Below, in pieces: positions 41,432 to 51,054 of a DNA stretch of 64,000 nt (position 1 is its first letter; the number at the start of each line of letters is the position of its first letter). Under the pieces are notes generated by a model. The model did no database searches, was not told the DNA's origin, and was given only the letters and a program-made list of their open reading frames with translations. This stretch comes from an uncultured Collinsella sp. (GTDB taxonomy: Bacteria > Actinomycetota > Coriobacteriia > Coriobacteriales > Coriobacteriaceae), in contig CABRID010000001.1 of assembly GCA_902470895.1 (NCBI GenBank), forward strand, positions 6,770-70,769, given 5' to 3'. The translations under genes were made by a program, and so were the position numbers.

Positions 41432-42298
41432 TTAATTGACAATATGCGAGCTCATATAGTCGATAAAGCGCCTCGTGGCGATGGGCATGGTGTCCCAGCT
41501 GCGCCAGGCGGCCACCACGTCACGCGAGGGGGCATGCACGATGGGACGTACGCGAATATCGGCCCGCATGCCCTCAACGGTACGACGGTAGAGCATGCTC
41601 ACGCCTAGGCCCTCCTCCACCATCGCCATGATGGTGTAGTCGTCGGTGACCTCGCTCGTCACGTGCGGCGACAGCCCATGCGCCGCAAACGCATCGAGCA
41701 CCAGGCTCTGTTCGCCCTCATCCAGCAGCACAAACGGCTCGGACGCCAGGTCGGCGAGTGTCACCTTTTCCTTTGCCGTCAGCGGATGCGCGACAGGCAA
41801 CAGCGCCACCAGCTCGTCGTGATAGACCACGCGCTTCTCGAGCCCAGCGGTAAACCCACGTGCCGTAAAGCAAAAATCAACCACGCCATCGTGCACCCAC
41901 TGGGCGTTGCGCGTGTAATCGCCCTGCTTGAGGGTAAAGCGTACGCCCGGGTGCAGGGCTCCAAAGTCGCGGATCACGCGCGGCAGCGCGGTTCGACTCA
42001 CGTTGGTAAACGTCGCGATGCGAATGTCGGTCGACGAAAGCCCCAGCAGCTCCTGGCGCTTGCCCTCGAGCTCAGCCTCGGCAGTCACAATCTGGCGCAG
42101 GTACGGCAGATATTGTTTACCGTCGCGCGTAAGCGACACGCCCTGCTTGCCGCGCTCGATAATCGTAGTGCCCAGCTCGCGCTCGAGTGCCTTGACGGCC
42201 TGGCTCACCGCACTTTGCGTATAGCCCAGCTCATCGGCCGCGCGTTTCAGGCTGCCGCAGTCGACCACCATACAAACAATCTGATACCGCGATGCCAT
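41432..42298 (-). CDS. LysR-family regulator, second LysR/DMT pair
   Basis: A 288-residue LysR regulator with helix-turn-helix in SLKRAADELGYTQSAVSQAV at 16-35 and a co-inducer domain after 90. GGAGG lies 4 bases before ATG 42298. It faces a DMT transporter gene at 42457. The segment DDYTIMAMVEEGLGVSMLYR is nearly the same as in the LysR protein at 9453-10310, so the two regulator/transporter pairs seem to be paralogous modules. Inducer unknown. Confidence 0.9.
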   Translation of the reverse strand: MASRYQIVCMVVDCGSLKRAADELGYTQSAVSQAVKALERELGTTIIERGKQGVSLTRDGKQYLPYLRQIVTAEAELEGKRQELLGLSSTDIRIATFTNVSRTALPRVIRDFGALHPGVRFTLKQGDYTRNAQWVHDGVVDFCFTARGFTAGLEKRVVYHDELVALLPVAHPLTAKEKVTLADLASEPFVLLDEGEQSLVLDAFAAHGLSPHVTSEVTDDYTIMAMVEEGLGVSMLYRRTVEGMRADIRVRPIVHAPSRDVVAAWRSWDTMPIATRRFIDYMSSHIVN

Positions 42299-42456
42299 CG
42301 TGCCTCCACATCAATGCAGCCGTAAAATGTTTTGCCAGGGCTTTTCTCGCAAACATTAGCATTTCTTAATCTTACTGAAGATACATTCGCTTTACTACAC
42401 CCACATCTGGGAGCAGAATCCTTTGTGCGAAACCGTTCTGTAACAAAAGGAGTCCC

Positions 42457-43359
42457 ATGGATCGCAAAAAAGCAATCGCGCTCTCATTTTCCGTTCCCGT
42501 CGCATGGGGCTTTTCGTATCCCCTCATGAAGATCGGCATGGACAGCATGAACGCCACGAGCATCGTTGCGCTGCGCTGCATCATCGCCTTTGTGGCCTGC
42601 CTGCTGCTCTTCCACAAGCGCGCGTTCCGTATCAACCGCGACCTTATGGTCCGCGCCGCCATCATCGGCGCCATTATGGCAACCGAGCTCACCTGCATGT
42701 GCTTGGGCTCTAGCCTCACCTCCGCCTCCACCGCCGGCTTTTTGCAGAGCCTGACGGTCGTGATCGTGCCGTTTGCCAACGCCGCCCTGCTGCGCCGCGC
42801 CCCCGAGCGCAAAGTGCTCGTCGGCACCGCCATCGTCACCTGCGGTATGTTGCTGCTCTCGGGCGCTGACTTCACCAGCCTGAACCCGGGCGCGCTCATC
42901 ATGCTGCTCTCCGCCTTTGTCTACGCCGGACACATCATTGTCGCCAAGCGCTTTGTCGAAGAAGTCGATCCGCTGGCTCTGGGCGTTTGGCAGCTAGGCT
43001 TTGGCGGTTTGTTCTCGGGCGTCGCGGCATTCACCTTTGGCGGCTTCACGCTTCCCAGCACGCCGGGCGAAATCGTGGTCGTCGTCGCGCTCGCACTCAT
43101 CTGCTCTGCCTACGGCTTTATCACCCAGACGCTCGTGCAGCCCCACGTGCCCGCCGAGACCACTGGCTTCGCCTTCTCGCTCGAGCCGGTCTGCTCCGCC
43201 GTCTTTTCGTTCTTCTTGGTTGGCGAGGTCCTGAGCCCCATCGCCTTCTTTGGCGCCGCCCTCATCCTCACCGGCGTCATGGTGGCAACCGTCGAGCTTC
43301 CGCGCCTCCGCGCACATGAACAGGCTCGCATGGCAGGAGCGTCCGAGCACGTCTCGTAG
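42457..43359 (+). CDS. DMT-superfamily (EamA) transporter, second pair
   Basis: A 300-residue, ten-helix permease with two EamA repeats (about 5-135 and 150-285). The N-terminus KKAIALSFSVPVAWGFSYP and the central SLTSASTAGFLQSLTVVIVP are typical. AAAAGGAG lies 3-4 bases before ATG 42457. Probably controlled by the divergent LysR protein. It may export an amino acid or another metabolite; the substrate is not evident. Confidence 0.88.
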   Translation: MDRKKAIALSFSVPVAWGFSYPLMKIGMDSMNATSIVALRCIIAFVACLLLFHKRAFRINRDLMVRAAIIGAIMATELTCMCLGSSLTSASTAGFLQSLTVVIVPFANAALLRRAPERKVLVGTAIVTCGMLLLSGADFTSLNPGALIMLLSAFVYAGHIIVAKRFVEEVDPLALGVWQLGFGGLFSGVAAFTFGGFTLPSTPGEIVVVVALALICSAYGFITQTLVQPHVPAETTGFAFSLEPVCSAVFSFFLVGEVLSPIAFFGAALILTGVMVATVELPRLRAHEQARMAGASEHVS

Positions 43360-43447
43360 ACCCCACTCTTCATACAGCCGCGGCATAAAGGCAACCGGTG
43401 CGCCTTTACAATAGATGCCAGCAGAGCATCTGACGTAAAGGAGCCCC

Positions 43448-44173
43448 ATGGACGCCGCGACCCGCGACCGCAACATAGCAACTTGGTTGGGCAATGCGCC
43501 GCAGCCGGTACGTGACACTACGAACCAGCTGCTCGAGCGCATCGCCCTTTTGCGTGCCGAGCAGACTATCTACCCGGCACAAGACGACATCCTCAATGCC
43601 CTCGCCTACACGCCGGCCAACCAGGTCAAGGTTGTCATCTTGGGTCAAGACCCCTATCACGGACCCAACCAGGCAATGGGGCTGTCGTTCTCGGTCCCCG
43701 CGACGCAAACCAAGTTGCCGCCGAGCCTGCGCAACATCTATAAGGAGCTCAAAGCCGATCTGGGCTGCCCCATTCCCGTCACGGGAGACCTAACGCCATG
43801 GGCACAACAGGGCATCCTGCTCCTCAACACTACGCTCACCGTGCGCGAGCATGCCGCGAACTCGCACGCCAAACTGGGCTGGAGCACGCTCACCGACTAC
43901 GTTATCGAACGCTGCTGTCAGCTGCCCCAGCCGGTAGTCTTTTTGGCATGGGGCCGCTTTGCTCAGCAGATGGTCGAAGGCAAGCTCGTCGCAACTGGTG
44001 CGGGCGAGGCAACCGGCAAGTTCTGCCTGGCCTCCACGCACCCCTCGCCGCTTTCGGCCAACCGCGCCACGGCAGAACTCCCCGCCTTTATGGGGTCGCG
44101 TCCCTTCTCGTCAGCCAATCGGCTACTCGAACAGCACGACTCGACCCCCGTCAACTGGACTTGCCTCGGCTAA
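43448..44173 (+). CDS. ung: Uracil-DNA glycosylase
   Basis: A 241-residue family-1 uracil-DNA glycosylase that removes uracil from DNA. Motif A GQDPYHGP with the catalytic Asp, VPATQTKLPPSLRNIYKEL, the uracil-stacking region LLLNTTLTV, and motif B HPSPLSANR with the catalytic His are intact. AAAGGAG lies 4-5 bases before ATG 43448. Followed by a terminator and a convergent SDR gene. Confidence 0.95.
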   Translation: MDAATRDRNIATWLGNAPQPVRDTTNQLLERIALLRAEQTIYPAQDDILNALAYTPANQVKVVILGQDPYHGPNQAMGLSFSVPATQTKLPPSLRNIYKELKADLGCPIPVTGDLTPWAQQGILLLNTTLTVREHAANSHAKLGWSTLTDYVIERCCQLPQPVVFLAWGRFAQQMVEGKLVATGAGEATGKFCLASTHPSPLSANRATAELPAFMGSRPFSSANRLLEQHDSTPVNWTCLG

Positions 44174-44188
44174 CAATCGATACATCAA

Positions 44189-44222
44189 AAACGCGCCCGA
44201 CAGCTTTCCATCGGGCGCGTTT
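44189..44222. terminator. Bidirectional terminator after ung
   Basis: AACGCGCCCGA pairs with TCGGGCGCGTT around a 10-base loop, flanked by AAAA and TTTCC; between convergent stops. Confidence 0.85.
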
Positions 44223-44223
44223 C

Positions 44224-44904
44224 CTATTCGGGCCAAATAAATTGTGTGCGGCCGGCCTCGCCGCCATCGATCAACAGACTCTGTCCGGTCATAAACCGGT
44301 TGGTCACGCCCACAAAGTAGATCCACTCAGCGATCTCTCGAACGGTAGCCCAGCGTTTAAGCGGCGTGAGCTCCATAATCTGGTTCCACAGGTGCTCGTC
44401 TTCCATCACGCAACGGTTGAGCGGCGTGATAACGCCGCCCGGGTCCACACTGTTGGCGATGGCCTGCGGCGCCAGGCGGTTTGCAAGGTTCTTGGTGTAG
44501 GCGATAACGCCGCCCTTGCTGGCAGCATAGGCGGGAAACTCCGATCCCGTATGCCCGCTCGCCGACCCCACATTGACCACGGATTTGATAGCGGGCGCTG
44601 GCTTGGCGACAAGCCCCTCCCCCGCAAAGGCGTAGCGCTCGGTCACGTTGATGGTGCCATACAGGTTGGCGGCGATGTCGTCAGCCGAATCCTGCGTACC
44701 GGCAACGTTCACGATCACCTGGGGTTCAAGATCGTCTGGAAACGCGTCCGGCTTGCGAACATCAACGATCAGATGGCGGTAGCGCTCGTGTTTGATCGCC
44801 GCCGGCTGCAAATCAAAGCCCACGACTTCGTGGCCCTCATCCAAAAAGCGCTGCACGCACGCGGCTCCGATACCGCCCGAAGCGCCCGTGATCAAAACCC
44901 GCAT
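44224..44904 (-). CDS. Short-chain dehydrogenase/reductase
   Basis: A 226-residue Rossmann oxidoreductase using NAD(P)H. The cofactor loop is TGASGGIG at 6-13, with the acidic FDLQP, VNVAG, VVNVGSASG (catalytic Ser) and YAASKGG (Tyr-x3-Lys). The C-terminus WIYFVGVTNRFMTGQSLLIDGGEAG is typical. AAGGAG lies 6 bases before ATG 44904. It follows the queuosine-precursor transporter by 9 bp on the same strand, probably one operon, but a link to queuosine is only by position. In some bacteria related SDRs act on steroids or sugars; the substrate is not evident. Confidence 0.87.
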   Translation of the reverse strand: MRVLITGASGGIGAACVQRFLDEGHEVVGFDLQPAAIKHERYRHLIVDVRKPDAFPDDLEPQVIVNVAGTQDSADDIAANLYGTINVTERYAFAGEGLVAKPAPAIKSVVNVGSASGHTGSEFPAYAASKGGVIAYTKNLANRLAPQAIANSVDPGGVITPLNRCVMEDEHLWNQIMELTPLKRWATVREIAEWIYFVGVTNRFMTGQSLLIDGGEAGRTQFIWPE

Positions 44905-44913
44905 ACTTGCTCC

Positions 44914-45636
44914 TTAGGCGGTTGCGTGGCGCTCGAGGTACTCGGAACCCACATTCTCGCGCTCCCAGCCGCGCACGACCTTGTAGCCCACGGGGCTCAG
45001 GAAGACCTCGCACAGCAGCTCGGCAACAGCGCCGGTCAGCGAGCACATGAGGACCTGCACCCAGGTCCAACCAAAGAACGTGTGGCTCACCACAATGGCA
45101 AAGACCAGGTTGTCGATAAACTGGCCAACACCCGTGGACACATAGGAGCGGAAGGCGAAGCTCGCAAAGTTATTCTTTTTGAGCATGCGGCCGAGCGACT
45201 GGTTGAGCGTGGAGTTAACCACGGCAGAAACGAGCATTGCCAGCGAAGAGCCCAGCACCACGTACCAGGTGCCGCCGATGGTGGCGTTAAGGGCGGTGTT
45301 GACCTCGATCATGCCCGTGTCGTAGTAGGCGCCCCACATGCCGGGCGTGAGCGAACATGCCCAAAAGCACAGGCTCACGGCGAGGTTAACCAGCAGCGCG
45401 AGGATAGAGATTTTGATGGATGCCTTGGCGCCAAAGCGCTTGCAAATCATGTCCTGGCACAAAAACGAAACCCAGCTCACCACAAAGCCGCAATCGAGTG
45501 CCAGATACGGCAGGCTGATGAGCTCCTTGTTGGCCAGCAGGTTCATCATGATGACGCTCACGAAAAACAGCGAAACCGTTGCCGCGGGAATGCTCCGCAG
45601 CAGGACCTTGTAGTCCTCCATGACCTTCTTGATCAT
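44914..45636 (-). CDS. VUT/YhhQ-family queuosine precursor transporter
   Basis: A 240-residue membrane protein with six helices of the vitamin-uptake (YhhQ) family, which imports queuosine precursors such as preQ0 and preQ1. Its conserved core includes FVVSWVSFLCQDMICKRFG, ALVSAVVNSTLNQ-like LVSAVVNSTLNQSLG, and STGVGQFIDNLVFAIVV. AAAGGAG lies 6 bases before ATG 45636; the longer upstream frame is not homologous. The leader may carry a preQ1-like riboswitch (45643-45691). Forms an operon with the SDR gene. Confidence 0.88.
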   Translation of the reverse strand: MIKKVMEDYKVLLRSIPAATVSLFFVSVIMMNLLANKELISLPYLALDCGFVVSWVSFLCQDMICKRFGAKASIKISILALLVNLAVSLCFWACSLTPGMWGAYYDTGMIEVNTALNATIGGTWYVVLGSSLAMLVSAVVNSTLNQSLGRMLKKNNFASFAFRSYVSTGVGQFIDNLVFAIVVSHTFFGWTWVQVLMCSLTGAVAELLCEVFLSPVGYKVVRGWERENVGSEYLERHATA

Positions 45637-45642
45637 TATGTA

Positions 45643-45691
45643 CTCCTTTGGTTTTAGGTTTAACGAGCAGGATATCGGACCCGAACTGCTC
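45643..45691 (-). promoter_or_regulatory. Possible preQ1-type riboswitch in the transporter leader
   Basis: On the minus strand GAGCAG-TTCGGGTCC...-CTGCTC forms a stem (45665-45670 with 45686-45691). The loop opens with TTC like preQ1-I aptamers, and the A-rich tail GTTAAACCTAAAACC runs into the AAAGGAG ribosome site. Loop GGG could pair with tail CC in a pseudoknot. The full preQ1-I consensus is not met; the case rests on the layout plus the downstream gene. Confidence 0.35.
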
Positions 45692-45792
45692 GGACGCCCC
45701 GGTCTTGAGACGACGGTGGGTATGATAGCCGCTCGCGCGGCATAAGGCAAACAAACGGCGCGGCAGCCCCACAGGACCACCGCGCCGATGCG

Positions 45793-47406
<1,614 letters not shown>

Positions 47407-47550
47407 GCGGATCCTTTCTTGCATTGAGTGCATTACGTCGTTGTAACCCGACTATTGTAGCCGCGAAATGCCGTTACAGGGCACCTATCAGGACAAATTC
47501 ATCAGTTGGGGCCTGGGTAGCAATCGATGGCGGCACTCCGCAGCAATTTG

Positions 47551-47847
47551 TCTCGATCTGTAACATCTAGACGGTTTTTGAACCTCTACCTGTTACAGAT
47601 TTAGACAAACAGGTGGGCGTCCCAGAAAGATCTCGATCTGTAACATCTAGCCACTCAAAACGGGTCCATCTGTTACAGATTGAGATATAAGGATAGACGG
47701 GTGGCCAATGTCTCGATCTGTAACATCTAGCAGCCAAAATCTTCTCCAGTTGTTACAAATTGAGACAACCAGGTGGGGCCCGCCAGTAAAATCTCGATCT
47801 GTAACAGGTAGCCGTCCAAATCGGCTCCAGATGTTACAGATTGAGAT
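47551..47847. repeat. Array of a 15-bp motif in alternating orientation every 40 bp
   Basis: TCTCGATCTGTAACA occurs at 47551, 47631, 47711 and 47792, and its inverted form (TGTTACAGATTGAGA, with small changes) at 47591, 47671, 47751 and 47832. Neighbouring copies are thus 40 bp apart and flip each time, making four palindromic units of 80-81 bp. The 25-bp spacers are only loosely conserved (TCTAG and CCAAAA words inside units, G-rich GGTGGGC words between them). It fills the gap between divergent prfC and a GntR gene. No cas gene, transposase or protein frame explains it. From 47407 to 47550 I see only a possible worn copy near 47472. Confidence 0.9.
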
Positions 47848-47896
47848 AAATGAACGGGCGGACAATCCCTACTTACCTCTTGCGTAACTGTGCATA

Positions 47897-47930
47897 GTGT
47901 ATATATACTGTGCTTACCGGTTATATACAC
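47897..47930. promoter_or_regulatory. GntR/YtrA-type operator
   Basis: GTGTATATA (47897-47905) and TATATACAC (47922-47930) are perfect inverted arms 16 bp apart, 28 bases before the GntR start. The GTGTA/TACAC ends match operators of YtrA-type GntR repressors, so self-repression of the operon is likely. Confidence 0.65.
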
Positions 47931-47957
47931 GTGTAGCCCAACAGCTAAGGAGCCGCT

Positions 47958-48338
47958 GTGGACATCATCCTATCCAATTCGAGCGACAAGCCCATCTACG
48001 AGCAGATAGCCTCGCAAGTCAAAGCTCAGATCCTATCGGGCGCACTCGCTGCGGGAGCCAAACTCCCCAGTATCCGTGCGCTTGCCAGCGACCTGAGTGT
48101 GAGCGTTATCACCACCAAGCGCGCCTACGCCGACTTGGAGCAGCTCGGGTTTATCTGCACCGTGCAGGGCAAGGGGTGCTTTGTCGCTGAGGGCAACCAA
48201 GAACTCTTACGCGAAAGCCAGCTCTGCCATATCGAAGAGCTACTTGCAAAAGCGGCGAGCCAAGCCGAAACCCTGGGCGTCACACGCGACAAGCTGCACG
48301 AAATGCTTGACCTGGTAGCTCCCGAAACCATGCAGTAG
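47958..48338 (+). CDS. GntR-family (YtrA-type) repressor
   Basis: A 126-residue regulator with the GntR winged helix at 1-75 (PIYEQIASQVKAQILSGALAAGAKLPSIRALASDLSVS is its conserved arc) and only a short C-terminal dimer helix, the YtrA layout. GTG 47958 follows AAGGAG at 5 bases. The next genes are an ABC ATPase and permease, 23 bp on, the usual partners of YtrA repressors, which answer cell-wall or membrane stress. A palindromic operator lies just upstream. Confidence 0.92.
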   Translation: MDIILSNSSDKPIYEQIASQVKAQILSGALAAGAKLPSIRALASDLSVSVITTKRAYADLEQLGFICTVQGKGCFVAEGNQELLRESQLCHIEELLAKAASQAETLGVTRDKLHEMLDLVAPETMQ

Positions 48339-48361
48339 CCATCTGCAAGAAAGGCTATACC

Positions 48362-49243
48362 ATGCAAAACTTGTTAGAACTCAAAGGTGTCTCACGCCGC
48401 GTGAGCGAACGTTTTTCGCTGCGTGATGTCACGCTCGCCGTGGAGCCCGGCCAGATTGTTGGCTTTGTGGGCGCTAACGGTGCCGGCAAGACAACGACCA
48501 TTCGCGCCGCGCTCGGGCTTATCAAGCTCGATGCCGGCGAGATGCGCCTGTTTGGGCAGCGCTGTGGCACCGACGCGCCCGATGAGACACAGCGCTGCCT
48601 GCGCTCCCGCGTCGGTCTCGTCCTGGACACATGCCCCTTCCCTTCAACGCTCAAGGTGGGCCAAATCGAGGCACTCGTAGGCCAGGCGTACCCCACGTGG
48701 GACCGCAAAACGTTTGCCGGATTCATCGACCGATTTGACCTCGATCCCAAGACAAAGGTCAAGGACCTCTCCCGCGGCATGGGCATGAAACTGCAGCTTG
48801 CCTGTGCACTCAGCCATAATGCCAAGCTACTCCTTTTGGACGAAGCCACCGCGGGCCTCGATCCCATGGCGCGCGAGGAACTGCTCGATGAGCTGCTTGC
48901 TTTTGTCGCCGACGGCCAGCACAGCGTGCTGCTCTCGAGCCACATTACGTCCGACCTCGATCGCGCCGCCGACCGCGTCATCTGCATCGATAACGGCTCG
49001 ATTGTGTTTGACCTGCCGCGCGAGGACATTACCGACCGAGCCGGCATCGCCCACTGCACCCAAGCTCAGGCCGCCGAGCTTATGGCTTGCGTCGAAGGTG
49101 CCCATGCCGCCCGCCACGCCTACAGCGTGGACGTGCTCGTGCCCAACCGTCGCGAAACGCTCGAGGCCTTTCCCGAGATTCCCTGCGATCGGGCAACCAT
49201 TGACGACTATCTTCGCCTCACGCTGAAAGGGGCTTCAAAATGA
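48362..49243 (+). CDS. ABC transporter ATP-binding protein
   Basis: A 293-residue ABC ATPase. Walker A is GANGAGKTT at about 39-47, the signature is LSRGMGMKLQLA, Walker B LLLLDEATAGLD and the switch His is in LLSSHI. The family couples to a two-component exporter, often for peptides or drugs. It follows the GntR gene by 23 bp and overlaps the permease start by 4 bp, so it is translationally coupled. Confidence 0.93.
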   Translation: MQNLLELKGVSRRVSERFSLRDVTLAVEPGQIVGFVGANGAGKTTTIRAALGLIKLDAGEMRLFGQRCGTDAPDETQRCLRSRVGLVLDTCPFPSTLKVGQIEALVGQAYPTWDRKTFAGFIDRFDLDPKTKVKDLSRGMGMKLQLACALSHNAKLLLLDEATAGLDPMAREELLDELLAFVADGQHSVLLSSHITSDLDRAADRVICIDNGSIVFDLPREDITDRAGIAHCTQAQAAELMACVEGAHAARHAYSVDVLVPNRRETLEAFPEIPCDRATIDDYLRLTLKGASK

Positions 49244-49938
49244 AACGCGCCTTTATGTCCGAGCTCGCCATCGCTCGCACGCTCATCCCGAGCATTGCGG
49301 GCGTCGGCCTGTTCATCTTCGTCATGCTAACCCTTGCCAACGCATCGGACGGCGATACCGGTATGAGCGCCGGCGCCTGCGCGGTCAGCGCCATGTCGCC
49401 CATCATAATCATGAACTCACTGGCTGGCTACGATAACCAAAACGGCTGGGAGCGCTATCGGGCAACGCTGCCGTTCTCGCGCAAAGACATCATCTGCGCA
49501 CGCTACCTGTGCATTATTGCTTTCTCGGCCGTCATGGCATGCACCGCCGTGCTTTTGAACATCATCGCCCTTCCGTTCTTCGATCACACGGGCATTCCCT
49601 CGACGGGACAGACCGTCTTTGAGATCACAATAGCCTCCGCCGCATCGATGCTCATCTCCCTCATGATGGTGTTTTTGGCACAGCCGCTGTTCTTTCGATT
49701 TGGACACATGGAGGCGCTGCGCCTTTCCGTCGGCCTGTTTGCCCTGATGGGCTGCGGTACCATGGCAATGCTGAGCTCCTCCAACCCCATCAGCAACTGG
49801 CTCATGTCGATTGCCGGAGCGAATCCCGATCCTGCCGTTCTTGGCTGCCTGTGTGCAGGCATCGCCGCGCTTGCCCTCGCGCTATGTGTAATCAGCTGCG
49901 CTGTCAGCATCAAGGTTTATCGAGCACGCGATCTGTAA
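49240..49938 (+). CDS. ABC-2-type permease
   Basis: A 232-residue membrane protein with six helices, probably the membrane half of the exporter whose ATPase precedes it. NSLAGYDNQNGWERYRATLPFSRKDIICARY is the cytoplasmic coupling segment typical of ABC-2 permeases. Its ATG overlaps the ATPase stop (ATGA). The operon resembles YtrA-controlled transporters; the substrate is unknown. A methyltransferase fragment follows. Confidence 0.85.
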   Translation: MKRAFMSELAIARTLIPSIAGVGLFIFVMLTLANASDGDTGMSAGACAVSAMSPIIIMNSLAGYDNQNGWERYRATLPFSRKDIICARYLCIIAFSAVMACTAVLLNIIALPFFDHTGIPSTGQTVFEITIASAASMLISLMMVFLAQPLFFRFGHMEALRLSVGLFALMGCGTMAMLSSSNPISNWLMSIAGANPDPAVLGCLCAGIAALALALCVISCAVSIKVYRARDL

Positions 49939-49945
49939 CCACGCG

Positions 49946-50143
49946 AGCCTTGACTCACGAAGTCCACAATCGATCGCCCGCGAATACGGGTTTGACACCT
50001 ACGCTGTCGATCTCTGGAGCGACCCCGAGGAAAACCGCGCGTTCTTCGATTCACTCGGCATTTCGCGCGACACGATTCATCCCGTTCAGGCGGGCGCGCT
50101 CGAGTATCTCAACACCATTGCAATCGTGCTGAGGAAGCTCTAA
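49946..50143 (+). pseudogene. Fragment of a SAM-dependent methyltransferase
   Basis: The open stretch ending at TAA 50141-50143 reads SIAREYGFDTYAVDLW, then SDPEENRAFFDSLGISRDTI and HPVQAGALEYL. This matches the middle of a class I methyltransferase family (the tail of the cofactor loop, then AvDlW, P-E-N and the PV-A-A segment). The cofactor-binding glycine loop before it and the catalytic half after it are missing, and there is no start codon with a ribosome site. It is a decayed piece beside the ABC operon. Confidence 0.7.
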
Positions 50144-50150
50144 ATGACAG

Positions 50151-50192
50151 CCGCGCGAGACCGTAGACATACGGCCTCGCGCGGAATCTTTC
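50151..50192 (+). terminator. Terminator of the ABC operon
   Basis: CCGCGCGAG-A-CCGTA pairs with TACGG-C-CTCGCGCGG around a short loop, followed by AATCTTTCTT. Confidence 0.8.
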
Positions 50193-50225
50193 TTAATTAC
50201 TCTTGGAGCAGCGGCCCGGCAGGCG

Positions 50226-51017
50226 CTACATCCTCGCGCCGGGTTTGGGATGCCTGTACTGACCATGGGCGGCCGTGCGCTTGCCGCGTGAGATGGCAAA
50301 CTTTGGGCAGCAGTGCAGACAACGGAGACAGGCGGCGCACTCCGGTTTTGCCCACACGGGAAGACCGTCGCGCATCTCAATTGCCACCATGGGACAGCGT
50401 TTAGCGCAGAGGCCACAGCCGATGCAACGGCTAGCATCAACGGCAAACTTGCTCGTCTGCTGCATACGCGGCAACCCAAACGCGTGATACGCGCACGATG
50501 CAAACAGGGGCACGCGATGGCGCATCATGTCGCCCGTGCGCCGCACCCGCACCGCCTCGATCACGGCATCAATCTGCGCCTCGGCAGCTCTATTGATACC
50601 CTCAACCTTTTGAGGGTCAGACAGGTCGAAAACAGGCGTCCAGGTATCGGGCATCTTGACGCTCATCGCCGCATCCAACTCGAGCCCACGCTCGTGCAGC
50701 AGGTCGCGGGCAAACTTGGCAGATTGGCCGGTCGTCGAACCGTACGTCGAAACATAGAACGTATAGGGGCGCTCGCCGCCCTTTGCACCGGCAGCAATCG
50801 ACAGGTCGGCAGTCTTCAAAAACTCGATCATCGGTGTCGGCAGACCCCAGGCATACACCGGAGCAACAAATCCCAGCTGGCAGGGGCCTTCCGTCGCAAC
50901 AAGGCGAAGGGCTTCGGCATCAAAACGCTCAATCGACACAACCTTGTCGTCTGTCGCCGCCGCAATGCGACGCGCCACATGTTCGCTGTTCCCCGTCGCG
51001 CTAAAGTACAGGATCAT
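50226..51017 (-). CDS. EFR1-type flavodoxin-ferredoxin protein
   Basis: A 263-residue electron carrier. The N-terminal part is a flavodoxin domain (YFSATGNSEHVAR, APVYAWGLPTP), and near the C-terminus two 4Fe-4S clusters are formed by CIGCGLCAKRC and CAACLRCLHCC. This combination is the EFR1 family, common in gut anaerobes. It probably moves electrons between flavin and iron-sulfur partners; the partner is not known. ATG 51017 follows GAGGGG at about 6 bases. Confidence 0.88.
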   Translation of the reverse strand: MILYFSATGNSEHVARRIAAATDDKVVSIERFDAEALRLVATEGPCQLGFVAPVYAWGLPTPMIEFLKTADLSIAAGAKGGERPYTFYVSTYGSTTGQSAKFARDLLHERGLELDAAMSVKMPDTWTPVFDLSDPQKVEGINRAAEAQIDAVIEAVRVRRTGDMMRHRVPLFASCAYHAFGLPRMQQTSKFAVDASRCIGCGLCAKRCPMVAIEMRDGLPVWAKPECAACLRCLHCCPKFAISRGKRTAAHGQYRHPKPGARM

Positions 51018-51054
51018 CTCGTACCCCTCTGGAGTTGACTCGCGATTAACCGCG

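Noticed and set aside
47551..47847. CRISPR array
   Set aside because: The 15-bp repeat flips orientation at every step, the spacers are loosely similar to each other, only four palindromic units exist and no cas gene is in the window. It does not fit CRISPR repeats.
47647..47930. Two minus-strand reading frames of 67-72 codons through the repeat array
   Set aside because: They only reflect the repeats read in different frames; the 80-bp unit breaks the frame from one unit to the next and neither has a ribosome site.
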